Assembly (NCBI GenBank): GCA_900548545.1
Contig: URKX01000014.1
Location: 1-50,228, forward strand
Source of the DNA: an uncultured Oscillospiraceae bacterium
Lineage (GTDB): Bacteria > Bacillota > Clostridia > Oscillospirales > Acutalibacteraceae
DNA length: 50,228 nt
Reading direction: 5' to 3'
Positions within the stretch are counted from its first letter, which is position 1. Every line of letters starts with the position of its first letter. The position numbers and the translations under genes are program-made. The notes under the pieces were generated by a model. It did no database searches and was not told the origin of the DNA. It saw nothing but the letters and a program-made list of their open reading frames with translations. Shown in pieces: positions 8,461-16,875 of the stretch.

Positions 8461-8493
8461 CCGCTCCCTCCTGATGAAGAAGGGAAGATTTTT

Positions 8494-9573
8494 TTGGAAG
8501 ATACCAAACAAACCCCGGCCCCCCGCAAGGGTAACGGCTGGGATACTGTCAAGTCCTATCTGAACCTCTACTTCGTGGACGCCATGAGTGCCATGGCCCA
8601 GGGCCTGTTCGCCTCTCTGCTCATCGGCACCATCATCTCCACCCTGGGCACCCAGCTGGGCGTGCCCCTGCTGACGGACATCGGCAACTTTGCCAAGGCC
8701 ATGTCCGGCCCCGCCATGGCGGTAGCCATTGGCTACGCTTTGAAGGCGCCGCCCCTGGTGCTGTTCTCCTTGGCAGCAGTTGGCAGCGCAGCCAACACCT
8801 TGGGCGGGGACGGCGGCCCTCTGGCGGTTTTGGTGCTGGCCATCATTGCCGCAGAGCTGGGCAAGCTGGTGAGCAAAAAGACCCCGGTGGACATCCTGGT
8901 CACCCCCCTGGTGACCATCCTCTCCGGGGCACTGCTGGCCTATGTGCTGGCGCCTCCCATCGGCGCTGCTGCTTCCGCGGTGGGGCAGCTGATTATGTGG
9001 GCCACCAACCTGCAGCCTTTCCTCATGGGCATTGTGGTATCCGTGTTGGTAGGCGTTGCTTTGACCCTGCCCATCAGCAGCGCGGCCATCTGCGCCGCCC
9101 TGACGCTAACCGGCCTGGCCGGCGGAGCCGCCGTGGCGGGCTGCTGCGCCCAAATGGTGGGCTTTGCTGTCATCAGCTTCCGGGAAAACAAGTGGGGCGG
9201 CCTGGTGGCCCAGGGATTGGGCACCTCCATGCTGCAAGTGCCCAACATCATCAAGAACCCCCGGATCTGGATCGCCCCCACCTTGGCTTCGGCCATCACC
9301 GGGCCCCTGGCCACCTGCGTATTCCACTTGGAAATGAACGGCGCGCCCATCTCCAGCGGCATGGGCACCTGCGGCCTGGTGGGGCAGATCGGCGTCATCG
9401 ACGGCTGGGTAAATGATGTGGCCAACGGCTTGAAGGCCGCCATCGCCCCCATGGACTGGGTAGGGCTGGTGCTGCTGTGCTTTGTGCTCCCGGCGGTGCT
9501 GTCCTGGGTCATCAACCTGGGCCTGCGGAAACTGGGCTGGGTCAAAGACGGCGACATGAAGTTAGACGTGTGA
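8494..9573 (+). CDS. PTS EIIC-like sugar transporter (PTS_EIIC_2 type)
   Basis: This is a 359-residue polytopic membrane protein with about nine or ten hydrophobic segments and many Gly/Ala/Pro residues. It resembles stand-alone proteins annotated as PTS sugar transporter subunit IIC of the EIIC_2 family; the conserved-looking pieces are GLFASLLIGTIISTLG, PVDILVTPLVTI, LPISSAAICAAL and GLGTSMLQVPNIIKNP. No EIIA or EIIB domain is fused to it and none is nearby, so the substrate and even phosphotransfer coupling are unknown. The start is a TTG at 8494: AAGGGA lies 8 bp upstream and no in-frame ATG is suitably placed. It has its own promoter, a long leader and its own terminator. Confidence 0.8.
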   Translation: MEDTKQTPAPRKGNGWDTVKSYLNLYFVDAMSAMAQGLFASLLIGTIISTLGTQLGVPLLTDIGNFAKAMSGPAMAVAIGYALKAPPLVLFSLAAVGSAANTLGGDGGPLAVLVLAIIAAELGKLVSKKTPVDILVTPLVTILSGALLAYVLAPPIGAAASAVGQLIMWATNLQPFLMGIVVSVLVGVALTLPISSAAICAALTLTGLAGGAAVAGCCAQMVGFAVISFRENKWGGLVAQGLGTSMLQVPNIIKNPRIWIAPTLASAITGPLATCVFHLEMNGAPISSGMGTCGLVGQIGVIDGWVNDVANGLKAAIAPMDWVGLVLLCFVLPAVLSWVINLGLRKLGWVKDGDMKLDV

Positions 9574-9590
9574 TTCCTTCTCAAACGAAG

Positions 9591-9625
9591 AAAGGGCTTC
9601 CGGAAAACCGGAGGCCCTTTTTATT
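9591..9625. terminator. Bidirectional terminator between EIIC-like gene and rlmH
   Basis: AAAGGGCTTCCGG-AAAA-CCGGAGGCCCTTT with a T tail on the plus strand. The rlmH stop codon (9621-9623) overlaps its right edge, so the same hairpin can end rlmH on the minus strand. Confidence 0.88.
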
Positions 9626-10091
9626 TGTGGTATTTGGTGTTCCCCAAGATCTGGAAACCCCGGTAAATTTGCTCGCAGAGCATCACCCGGGCCAGTTGGT
9701 GGGGAAAGGTCATGGGGGACATGGAAAGCCCCTCCCCAGCGGCCTTCACCTTGGGGGAAAGCCCAAAGGAACTGCCAATGACAAAGCTCGCCGCGCCGGG
9801 GGACTGCATGGCCCCTGCCAGGCGCTTGGCAAGCCCCGGGGAGTCCAGCAGTTTCCCCTCGATGCACAGGGGGTAGATCTTTCCAACAGCGTGGCGAAGG
9901 ATCTGCTCCCCTTCTTTCTCCAGGACAGCGTCGATCTCCCCTTGGGAGGGCTCGGAGGGCAAGCGGGCTTCCGGCAGCTCGATAAGCTCCCATTTGCACA
10001 GGGGCCGCAGGCGCTTTTCATATTCCGCCACCGCGTCCCGCCAGTAGGCCTCTTTCAGCTTTCCTACACAAATCAGCTTCACGCCCAGCAT
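9621..10091 (-). CDS. rlmH: 23S rRNA (pseudouridine1915-N3)-methyltransferase
   Basis: RlmH methylates N3 of pseudouridine 1915 in helix 69 of 23S rRNA using SAM, acting on assembled ribosomes as a dimer. At 156 residues it is full length. The SPOUT (trefoil-knot) fold is indicated by the glycine-rich FVIGSSFGLS loop (usually FxIGGxxG) and the C-terminal LARVMLCEQIYRGFQILGN...YHK, which is the family hallmark. GGAGG lies 8 bp before the ATG at 10091. It follows the WalJ-like hydrolase by 17 bp, an arrangement often seen near walJ/yycJ and rlmH in Firmicutes. Confidence 0.95.
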   Translation of the reverse strand: MLGVKLICVGKLKEAYWRDAVAEYEKRLRPLCKWELIELPEARLPSEPSQGEIDAVLEKEGEQILRHAVGKIYPLCIEGKLLDSPGLAKRLAGAMQSPGAASFVIGSSFGLSPKVKAAGEGLSMSPMTFPHQLARVMLCEQIYRGFQILGNTKYHK

Positions 10092-10103
10092 GACATTTTC
10101 CTC

Positions 10104-10886
10104 CTAAAAGATGATGCTTTTCCCTTCCCCGTTTTCCAGGGAGGCCACTTCCAGCCAATAGTCCACCCCTTGCTGGTAGCCGGCACCAGCCAAAACTGCA
10201 ACGGCCGTCTGCCCCGCCAGGGAAGGGGTGTTGTTCTCACGGCTGAGGTGGGCCAGCAAAAACCGCTTCGCCCCCGCTTTCACCAGCTGCGGCAGGAAAG
10301 CGGCGCAGTCCCTGTTAGACAGGTGACCCCGGCAGGACAAGATCCTCCGTTTCAGATAGGCGGGGTACGGCCCAACCTGGAGCATTTCCCGGTCGTGGTT
10401 GGACTCCACCACCACAAACTCCGCCCCCAGCAGATGGTCCCGCACACAGCTGGTCACCTCCCCCAGGTCGGTGGCCAGGGCGAACTCCCGGTGGTCCGCC
10501 GTGGTGATGCGGAACCCCAGAGGTTGGGCGCTGTCGTGAGGCGTTGGGAAAGGCGTCACTTTCATCCCCGCCAGCTCCAACGGGCCTTCCAGCACCCAGC
10601 GCTCCACTCCCTCTAAGGAGGGCTTCATAGCGAGCAGCGTCCCCTGGGAGGCAAACACAGGGATGCCATATTTTTTGGCGAACACCCGCACCCCTGCAAT
10701 GTGGTCGCTGTGCTCGTGGGTAATCAAAATGCCCTGGATCGCCAAGGGGTCAATGCCGCAGCGGTCCAGCATCTGGGTGAGCTGCCGGGCGCTGCGTCCG
10801 GCATCGATCAGCAACCCGGCACTGCGGGAACCTATGTAATAGCTGTTCCCCGAACTGCCGGAAAACAGTGGGCAAAGCCTGGCCAT
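10104..10886 (-). CDS. MBL-fold metallohydrolase, YycJ/WalJ family
   Basis: A 260-residue metallo-beta-lactamase fold protein of the YycJ/WalJ type. The start FSGSSGNSYYIG, LLIDAGRS and the metal motif THEHSDHIAGV are clear; further ligands are probably His in TPHD, Asp in ATDLG and His near the C-terminus (LLAHLS). In Bacillus this family sits beside the WalKR two-component genes and is thought to be a 5'-to-3' exonuclease linked to mismatch repair; no WalKR is present here, but rlmH next door is as in many Firmicutes. The ATG at 10886 follows GGAAGGGAAGG. The role is inferred from family and neighbours. Confidence 0.85.
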   Translation of the reverse strand: MARLCPLFSGSSGNSYYIGSRSAGLLIDAGRSARQLTQMLDRCGIDPLAIQGILITHEHSDHIAGVRVFAKKYGIPVFASQGTLLAMKPSLEGVERWVLEGPLELAGMKVTPFPTPHDSAQPLGFRITTADHREFALATDLGEVTSCVRDHLLGAEFVVVESNHDREMLQVGPYPAYLKRRILSCRGHLSNRDCAAFLPQLVKAGAKRFLLAHLSRENNTPSLAGQTAVAVLAGAGYQQGVDYWLEVASLENGEGKSIIF

Positions 10887-10963
10887 ATCCTTCCCTTCCT
10901 TTCCGCAAAACAAAAGAGCTGCCGCATCCTCTGCCGCAGCCCTCAAGCTCTGTAATGATGTTG

Positions 10964-12259
10964 TCAGCCGATCTTATCCATGTCCATGGTCTGTTCCGGC
11001 TCTTGGCTGCGGTAAATATCCGCTCCCAAGTCCACCAGTTTTTCCACAATGTTCTCATAGCCCCGGTCGATATACTGGATGTCCTCCAGTACGGTGGTGC
11101 CTTCCGCCACCAACCCGGCAATGACCATAGCGGCCCCTGCCCGCAGGTCCAAGGCCCGCACTGGCGCTGCTTTCAGGTGATCCACACCTTCCACAATGGC
11201 CACCTTGCCGTCCACCGTGATCTGAGCGCCCATGCGCCGCAGCTCGTCCACATATTTGAAGCGGTTGCTTTCCCAAACGCTTTCGTTGACCATACTGGTG
11301 CCCTGGGCAATGGACAGCAGAGCGGTGATCTGGGGCTGCATATCCGTGGGGAACCCAGGATGGGGCATGGTCTTCACATTACATTTCCGCAGGGGGCGGT
11401 CGCAAACCACCCGCACGGTGTCGTCCCCTTCCTCCACGGTGACGCCCATTTCCACCAGCTTGGCAGAGATGGACTCCAAATGCTTGGGGGTGACGTTTTT
11501 CACCAGCACATCGCCGTGGGTGGCAGCGGCAGCAACCATATAGGTGCCCGCCTCGATCTGGTCGGGAATGATGGAATAGGCGGCGCCCCGCAGTTTCTGT
11601 ACCCCGTGGATCTTGATGGTGTCGGTGCCGGCGCCCCGGATATCCGCTCCCATGGTGTTCAGGAAGTTGGCCAAGTCCACAATGTGGGGCTCCCGGGCAG
11701 CGTTTTCAATGACGGTCAAACCCCGGGCTTTCACCGCGGCCAAGATGATATTCATGGTGGCGCCAACGGTGACCACGTCCAGGTAGACACTGGCCCCGTG
11801 AAGGTCATGGGGGGCGGAAACGGCGATCATGCCGTTGTCCAGGCTGTAATCGCAGCCCAGGGCGGAAAAGCCTTTCAAATGCTGGTCAATGGGCCGGATG
11901 CCAAAATTGCACCCGCCAGGCATAGGGACCACCGCTTTGCGGCAGCGGCCCAAAAGCGCCCCCAAAAAGTAATAAGAAGCACGGATACGGCGGGCGATAT
12001 CCGCAGAAACTGTATCTGTTCCCACTGTCCGGGGATCGATCTCCACGGTGTGGCGGTCCAAGTAGTCCACCTTGGCGCCCATGCTCTCCAGGATATACGT
12101 CAGGGTCTTTACATCGGAAATATCAGGGAGATTTTCCAGGCGGCAAGGGGAGTCGGCCAAAATAGTGGCAGGGATGATGGCCACTGCCGCATTTTTGGCT
12201 CCGCTGATATTCACTTCACCAGTAAGGCGGCTGCCGCCTTTAATCACATATTTTTCCAA
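10964..12259 (-). CDS. murA: UDP-N-acetylglucosamine 1-carboxyvinyltransferase
   Basis: MurA transfers enolpyruvate from PEP to UDP-GlcNAc, the first committed step of peptidoglycan synthesis, and is the fosfomycin target. The protein has 431 residues (usual about 420). NISGAKNAA carries Lys22, and PGGCNFGIRPIDQHLKG holds the catalytic loop with Cys117, so a fosfomycin-sensitive Cys form is expected. Two inverse alpha/beta domains are consistent with the repeats seen (AAAATHGDVLVKNV; HPGFPTDMQPQ; RIRA...GALLG). It has its own promoter about 80 bp upstream and is followed 77 bp later by the MBL hydrolase, probably in the same transcript as rlmH. Confidence 0.96.
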   Translation of the reverse strand: MEKYVIKGGSRLTGEVNISGAKNAAVAIIPATILADSPCRLENLPDISDVKTLTYILESMGAKVDYLDRHTVEIDPRTVGTDTVSADIARRIRASYYFLGALLGRCRKAVVPMPGGCNFGIRPIDQHLKGFSALGCDYSLDNGMIAVSAPHDLHGASVYLDVVTVGATMNIILAAVKARGLTVIENAAREPHIVDLANFLNTMGADIRGAGTDTIKIHGVQKLRGAAYSIIPDQIEAGTYMVAAAATHGDVLVKNVTPKHLESISAKLVEMGVTVEEGDDTVRVVCDRPLRKCNVKTMPHPGFPTDMQPQITALLSIAQGTSMVNESVWESNRFKYVDELRRMGAQITVDGKVAIVEGVDHLKAAPVRALDLRAGAAMVIAGLVAEGTTVLEDIQYIDRGYENIVEKLVDLGADIYRSQEPEQTMDMDKIG

Positions 12260-12339
12260 ATTTACACTTCCTAACGGCTTTGAAAAGCAAGCTAACCTGT
12301 AACACGTTGGTTTACAGAACTAGTATTTGACTGAAGATT

Positions 12340-12368
12340 ATAATAATACATACCAGCCTAAAAGTCAA
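12340..12368 (-). promoter_or_regulatory. Sigma-A promoter for murA
   Basis: Minus strand TTGACT (12363-12368), 17 bp, TATTAT (12340-12345); a TATAAT a few bases further gives an alternative -10 box. About 80 bp upstream of the murA ATG. Confidence 0.75.
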
Positions 12369-12482
12369 TATTAGGGAGCTGTTTGCGGCGTTCCCCGGCA
12401 AAACCTTACAGGAATAAACCAGGTCCCGCTTCCCTTGGGGGACCAAGAGCCATCCCTTGCAGGGAAAACAGCGGGAAACGCC

Positions 12483-12968
12483 TCAATCCCACAGGGTGCG
12501 CAGCTCCAGGCTCTCCGGCAAGCGGGGCCACTCCTCCTTTAAAAAGGAGGGGTACAGCAACACGCCCTGCAGGTCCTCCCGGGAGAACCAACGGTACTGA
12601 TGCCAAACGCCGTCGGAGTCCTTTTGGGAAAAGGTCTCCCCTTCCGGGAGGGCATCGGTGGAGAGCTGCACCAAAAAGTACAGGCCCAGCTCGTGAAAGG
12701 GGATGTCCTTCCCCTCTTTGGTATCCATGGTGTAGAAGTTTTCAACCAGCCACAGGGGCCGGATGATCCGGGCTGGCAGGGCAAGCTCCTCCGCCACCTC
12801 CCGGCGAAGGGCGTCTTCCAAAGGCTCATGAAGCTTCACACGGCCGCCGGGCAAATACCAGTGGTTGATCTCTTCTTCCCGCATGACCAGCAGCTTGTCG
12901 CCCCGGCGGATGATAGCCCCCACCCGGTAATTGAAATTCCCCTGGGGGGTCCGGAAGGTACAATCCAT
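12483..12968 (-). CDS. Nudix hydrolase
   Basis: A 161-residue Nudix protein. The Nudix box is complete: GGRVKLHEP followed by LRREVAEELAL, giving the G-x5-E-x7-REUxEExGU pattern that binds metal and the pyrophosphate. A preceding HWYLPGG strand is typical. The substrate (a nucleoside diphosphate linked to some moiety) cannot be read from the sequence. The ATG at 12968 has AAAGG 8 bp upstream and begins one base after the plsY stop codon, so translation is probably coupled to plsY. Confidence 0.88.
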   Translation of the reverse strand: MDCTFRTPQGNFNYRVGAIIRRGDKLLVMREEEINHWYLPGGRVKLHEPLEDALRREVAEELALPARIIRPLWLVENFYTMDTKEGKDIPFHELGLYFLVQLSTDALPEGETFSQKDSDGVWHQYRWFSREDLQGVLLYPSFLKEEWPRLPESLELRTLWD

Positions 12969-12969
12969 A

Positions 12970-13671
12970 TCAAGCGCCTTTCTTTCCAAAAGAGATGGGC
13001 TTTTCCTCCCCACGGAGCAGGCGGCCAATGTTGGACTTGTGCTTGATGAGCACCGTCAAGCCGATAAACAAGGAAGCCGCCGTGGCAAACAGCACATAGC
13101 CCAGGCTGTGATCCCCGTGGTGCTGCAAAGGGCTGCCGGAGAATTCCGCCAAAAACAGGAACAGGAACGTGAACACCGGGTACAGGGCCGCGCAAGCCAC
13201 CGAGGCCAAGGAAACGATCCGTTTGGCCGCGAACACAATGATAAAGGTCAGCAGCACCAGCAAAAATACCCGCCAGTCGGTGAGGGCGATCATCGCCGCG
13301 GAAGTGACCACACCTTTGCCGCCCCGGAACCCATAGTACACCGGGAAGATGTGTCCCAGCACACAGGCAACACCCGCCACATACCGGGCCACATCAAACA
13401 GTTCCTCCCCGCCCGGGGCAAGCCACAGGACAAAGCCCTGGGAGAGCAGCACCGCCGCCACGCACTTGAGGAAATCCCCCACAAAGGTGAGGGCGGCGGG
13501 AAGCTTGCCCACGCTGCGCAGCACGTTGGTCATGCCCGCGTTTCCGCTGCCGTACTTGCGGATGTCCTCCTTATTTTTGAAAAACCAAGTGAGGATGATG
13601 GAACTGTTGACACTCCCCAGCAGGTAGCCTGCCACCGCGGTAAGCGCCAATGCCAAAATTTCGTAGCCCAT
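12970..13671 (-). CDS. plsY: Acyl-phosphate--glycerol-3-phosphate acyltransferase
   Basis: PlsY acylates the sn-1 position of glycerol-3-phosphate with acyl-phosphate, starting membrane phospholipid synthesis. The 233-residue integral membrane protein shows the three family motifs: SGNAGMTNVLR (motif 1), GHIFPVYYGFRGGKGV (motif 2) and HKSNIGRLLRGEE (motif 3), between about five to seven hydrophobic helices. PlsX is not in the window. It follows der by 33 bp; der-plsY is a common Firmicutes pair. The ribosome binding site (AAAGGCGG) is 12 bp before the ATG, somewhat distant. Confidence 0.95.
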   Translation of the reverse strand: MGYEILALALTAVAGYLLGSVNSSIILTWFFKNKEDIRKYGSGNAGMTNVLRSVGKLPAALTFVGDFLKCVAAVLLSQGFVLWLAPGGEELFDVARYVAGVACVLGHIFPVYYGFRGGKGVVTSAAMIALTDWRVFLLVLLTFIIVFAAKRIVSLASVACAALYPVFTFLFLFLAEFSGSPLQHHGDHSLGYVLFATAASLFIGLTVLIKHKSNIGRLLRGEEKPISFGKKGA

Positions 13672-13704
13672 GAGGATCGAAAACCGCCTTTCCCAGTTTC
13701 TATG

Positions 13705-15030
13705 TCACTCTTTCTCCCCACGCTCCCGGATGATCATGCGGATGGGGGTGCCTTCCAAGCCGAAGGTTTCCCGGATCCTGTTTTCCAGGTAGCGCTGGTA
13801 GGAAAAGTGGAACAATTCATGATCGTTGCAGAAGCAGATGAACGTAGGGGGCTTGGTGGAAGCCTGGGTCATATAATAGATCTTCAGCCGCTTGCCCTTG
13901 TCGGTGGGCGGCTGCACCCGGGCCGTGGCCTGGGCGAGAATGTCGTTCAAAGTACCGGTAGTCACCCGCATGGCGTTAGAGGAGGCCACCAGTTTGATCA
14001 GCTCAAACATCCGGTCCAGGCGCTGGCCTGTTTTCGCGGAGATAAACAGGATGGGCGCGTAGGACATGAAGGAGAAGTCCTTCTCCAGCTTCTGGCGCAT
14101 CTCCTGCATGGTCTTGTCGTCCTTTTCCACGGCGTCCCACTTGTTGACGCAGATGATGCAGCCCTTCCCCGCCTCGTGGGCAATACCGGCCACCTTGGAG
14201 TCCTGCTCGGTAAAGCCCACCTGGGCGTCGATGAGGATCAGGCACACGTCCGCCCGTTCCACGGCCATTTCCGCCCGCAGGTTGCTGTAGTGCTCAATGG
14301 CGTCCTCCACCTTGCTCTTCCGGCGCAGGCCCGCGGTGTCGATGAAGGTAAAGGTGCCATGCTGGTTCTGGATGGTGGTGTCCACCGCGTCCCGGGTGGT
14401 GCCGGCAATGTCGGAAACGATGCAGCGGTTCTCCCCCGCCACTTTGTTCACCAGGGAGGATTTGCCCACGTTAGGCTTGCCGATGACAGCCACCTTGATG
14501 ATCTCCCCTTCGTCCTCCTCTTCCACGTCGTCGGGGAGCACGTCGCAGACGCGGTCCAGCAGGTCGCCAGTGCCGTGGCCGTGGACGGAGGAAACCATCA
14601 CCGGGTCCCCCAGGCCCAGGTTGTAAAACTCGTAAAACTCCGGAGGGGGCGCGCCCACCTGGTCACACTTGTTGACGCACAACACCACCGGCACCCCGCT
14701 TTTCAGCAGGATGCTGGCCACGTCCGCGTCGGTGGAGGTGACCCCGGTGCGAATATCTGTGACAAAGATGATGGCGCTGGCGGAATCGATGGCGATTTGC
14801 GCCTGCTCCCGCATCTGGGTGAGGATCACATCCTTGCTGGCTGGCTCAATGCCGCCGGTGTCCACCAGGGAGAACTTCCGGCCGCACCACTCGGCGTCGC
14901 CGAAGATCCGGTCCCGGGTGACGCCGGGGGTATCCTCCACAATGGAGAGCCTCTGGCCCACGATCTTATTAAACAGTGTGGACTTGCCCACATTAGGCCG
15001 TCCCACAATGGCTACAATTGGTTTTGCCAT
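13705..15030 (-). CDS. der: Ribosome-assembly GTPase Der (EngA)
   Basis: Der is a tandem-domain GTPase required for 50S subunit maturation. The 441-residue protein has two complete G domains: the first with GRPNVGKSTL, DTPGVTRD, DTGG and NKCD, the second (from about residue 177) with GKPNVGKSSL, DTAG and NKWD, followed by the C-terminal KH-like domain (QPPTDKGKRLKIYYMTQ, FCND). An acidic linker (EEEDEGE) separates the G domains. It lies between the DUF512 gene and plsY with short gaps, so it is probably part of one transcript that begins near yceD or the DUF512 gene. Confidence 0.97.
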   Translation of the reverse strand: MAKPIVAIVGRPNVGKSTLFNKIVGQRLSIVEDTPGVTRDRIFGDAEWCGRKFSLVDTGGIEPASKDVILTQMREQAQIAIDSASAIIFVTDIRTGVTSTDADVASILLKSGVPVVLCVNKCDQVGAPPPEFYEFYNLGLGDPVMVSSVHGHGTGDLLDRVCDVLPDDVEEEDEGEIIKVAVIGKPNVGKSSLVNKVAGENRCIVSDIAGTTRDAVDTTIQNQHGTFTFIDTAGLRRKSKVEDAIEHYSNLRAEMAVERADVCLILIDAQVGFTEQDSKVAGIAHEAGKGCIICVNKWDAVEKDDKTMQEMRQKLEKDFSFMSYAPILFISAKTGQRLDRMFELIKLVASSNAMRVTTGTLNDILAQATARVQPPTDKGKRLKIYYMTQASTKPPTFICFCNDHELFHFSYQRYLENRIRETFGLEGTPIRMIIRERGEKE

Positions 15031-15107
15031 AACTTCGCTCCTTTCGTTCCAAGCATTGCCTCAGAAGCGCATTTTCACATTCCTCTACATACAGGCGAGC
15101 CGCCCAT

Positions 15108-16463
15108 TTACCGGTGCTCCCAAGAAGCCTCATAGGGGTTGTGGCCGGGGGCGTCGGGCTCCGGCAAACCGCAGATGGCACACACCAGGGCCTCCCCTGT
15201 GTTGCCCACCCGGCGGATGGGCACCCCCAGTTCTTGGGACAGCTGGAGCACCGTCATGTCGTCCAGGAACACATCTTCCCCAGAACGGAGCATATTGGTG
15301 GAGAGCAGCACTTGGTCCCCCAGGTCCCGTCCCTTCAGGTTCTTCAGGATATCCTGGCCTGTGAGCAAGCCCGTCACATTGACGCTGCCGCCGAAAAAGT
15401 CGTTCTTCACAGGCAGCAATTCGATAGTTATATTATGGCATTTCTCCCGCAATCCGTCAAGCAGATGGTCGAGAAAGGCAAAGGCCCCCTCGCCGGTGGG
15501 GATGGTGACTTTCCGGGGGGTATCTGGCAGTTCCAGGTCCTCCAAGGCCCAGTCAAACTCGTCCTGGAGGTTCCGCAGCATTCCCACGCCGTTTTCGATC
15601 TGGGGGAAGTCCTCGTAAAACTCCAAGGGCGGGATGGGCCGCTTGGCCAGCAGGTACAACTCGTCCGAGCCGTACACGGTGCGGGCGCCCCGCTCCTGTT
15701 TCCACCGGTCGCCCCAACGCTCCAAGATGTCCAGCACTTCTCCGGCAGTCTGCTGGTTATAGGGGACCAGGGGGAACAGGCCCTCCCGGTAGCGGGTGAG
15801 GCCCACCGGCACACAGGCCACGCTGAGGAGCCCCTCTCCCAGGGACCAGAATTTCTCCAAGGTATCCTCCAGGGCGGGGCCGTCGTTGATCCCCGGGCAC
15901 AGGACGATCTGGCAGTTCAAGCGGATGCCCCCCTGGGCCAGCCGGTACAGGTGCCGCAGGGAATCCCCGGCGAACCGGTTGTGCATCATCTTGCACCGCA
16001 GCTCCGGGTCCATGGTGTGGACCGACACATTGATGGGGCTGATGTGCATTTGCAGGATCCGGTCCACTTCCCGGTCGTCGATGTTAGTCAAGGTGATGTA
16101 GTTGCCAAACAGGAAGGACAGCCGGTCGTCGTCGTCCTTGAAGTACAGGGTTTCCCGCATCCCCTTGGGTAATTGGTCGATAAAGCAGAAAATGCACTTG
16201 TTCCGGCAGGAACGCTGCTCATCCATCAGGTAGGTTTCAAACTCCAGGCCGATGCCGGCATACTGGGGTTTTACCAGCTCCACCTGATAGGCCACCCCAT
16301 CCCGGGTGAGGGACAGCCGCAGTTCCCGCTCCGTTTCAAAAAACCGGTAATCCAGCACATCCACAATCTCGTGGCCGTTGATGGAAATGAGCACATCCCC
16401 GGGCTGGATCCCCGCCCGCTGTGCACGGCTTTTCGGCTCGATCCCGCTGATTGTTACAGCCAT
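15108..16463 (-). CDS. DUF512 protein: PDZ plus radical-SAM-like Fe-S enzyme
   Basis: A 451-residue protein of the DUF512 family, often next to der in Firmicutes. The first about 70 residues form a PDZ-like domain (AGIQPGDVLISINGHEI). Then comes CRNKCIFCF, a C-x3-C-x2-C cluster as in radical-SAM enzymes, within SCRNKCIFCFIDQLPKGMR, and a barrel-like part (NVSVHTMDPELRCKMM, QIVLCPGIND). The C-terminal part (LLTGQDILKNL, GEALV) is the DUF512 domain proper. The reaction is unknown; a Fe-S redox or SAM radical chemistry is likely by motif only. GGAGG 8 bp before the ATG at 16463 fixes the start. The preceding rpmF terminator separates it from rpmF. Confidence 0.85.
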   Translation of the reverse strand: MAVTISGIEPKSRAQRAGIQPGDVLISINGHEIVDVLDYRFFETERELRLSLTRDGVAYQVELVKPQYAGIGLEFETYLMDEQRSCRNKCIFCFIDQLPKGMRETLYFKDDDDRLSFLFGNYITLTNIDDREVDRILQMHISPINVSVHTMDPELRCKMMHNRFAGDSLRHLYRLAQGGIRLNCQIVLCPGINDGPALEDTLEKFWSLGEGLLSVACVPVGLTRYREGLFPLVPYNQQTAGEVLDILERWGDRWKQERGARTVYGSDELYLLAKRPIPPLEFYEDFPQIENGVGMLRNLQDEFDWALEDLELPDTPRKVTIPTGEGAFAFLDHLLDGLREKCHNITIELLPVKNDFFGGSVNVTGLLTGQDILKNLKGRDLGDQVLLSTNMLRSGEDVFLDDMTVLQLSQELGVPIRRVGNTGEALVCAICGLPEPDAPGHNPYEASWEHR

Positions 16464-16517
16464 CTTCCACGCCTCCTTTTCCGGCAAAAGGCGCCAAAAC
16501 CTGCCGGTAAAAATAAA

Positions 16518-16545
16518 GAAGGGAGCGCATCCCCGCGTTCCCTTC
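16518..16545 (-). terminator. Intrinsic terminator after rpmF
   Basis: Minus strand GAAGGGAACGC-GGGGAT-GCGCTCCCTTC followed by TTTATTTTT; one A-C mismatch in the stem. It lies 17 bp after the rpmF stop. Confidence 0.85.
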
Positions 16546-16562
16546 TCGCCATTGCTAAAAAT

Positions 16563-16745
16563 TTACGCTTCCTTCTTCACAACGGCACGGCCATTGTAGT
16601 AGCCGCAGTTGCCGCACACTCTGTGAGGTGTCTTGTACTCGCCGCACTGGGGGCATCTCATCAGGGCGGGAGCCTGGAGCTTCCACACATTGGAGCGCCG
16701 CTTGTTCTGCCGAGCGCTGGATACTTTCCGCTTGGGTACTGCCAT
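16563..16745 (-). CDS. rpmF: Ribosomal protein L32
   Basis: Sixty-residue L32 of the large ribosomal subunit. MAVPKRKVSSARQNKRRSN is the universal N-terminus, and a zinc ribbon is formed by CPQCG and CGNCG, so this is the zinc-binding (C+) form. A strong AAGGAGGTG site precedes the ATG. It follows yceD as in most bacteria. Confidence 0.97.
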   Translation of the reverse strand: MAVPKRKVSSARQNKRRSNVWKLQAPALMRCPQCGEYKTPHRVCGNCGYYNGRAVVKKEA

Positions 16746-16842
16746 GGGTGCACCTCCTTAATCTATAAAAGATACTATTCTGCCGCAGGCATTTTGCCCG
16801 CAGTCCAGTTTTCACACTGTTTGTCCGGCATTTTCAAACTAG

Positions 16843-16863
16843 AAAAGAGCAGCCTGCTCTTTT
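16843..16863 (-). terminator. Hairpin between yceD and rpmF
   Basis: AAAAGAGC-AGCCT-GCTCTTTT on the plus strand, 12 bp after the yceD stop. It has a short T-run inside its 3' arm on the minus strand and may act as a partial terminator that sets the yceD:rpmF ratio, or as an mRNA end stabiliser. Confidence 0.55.
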
Positions 16864-16875
16864 GCGAGCCCCTGT

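Noticed and set aside
8166..8552. Minus-strand open frames across the EIIC leader
   Set aside because: No ribosome binding site or recognisable domain; the stretch is better explained as an untranslated leader on the plus strand.
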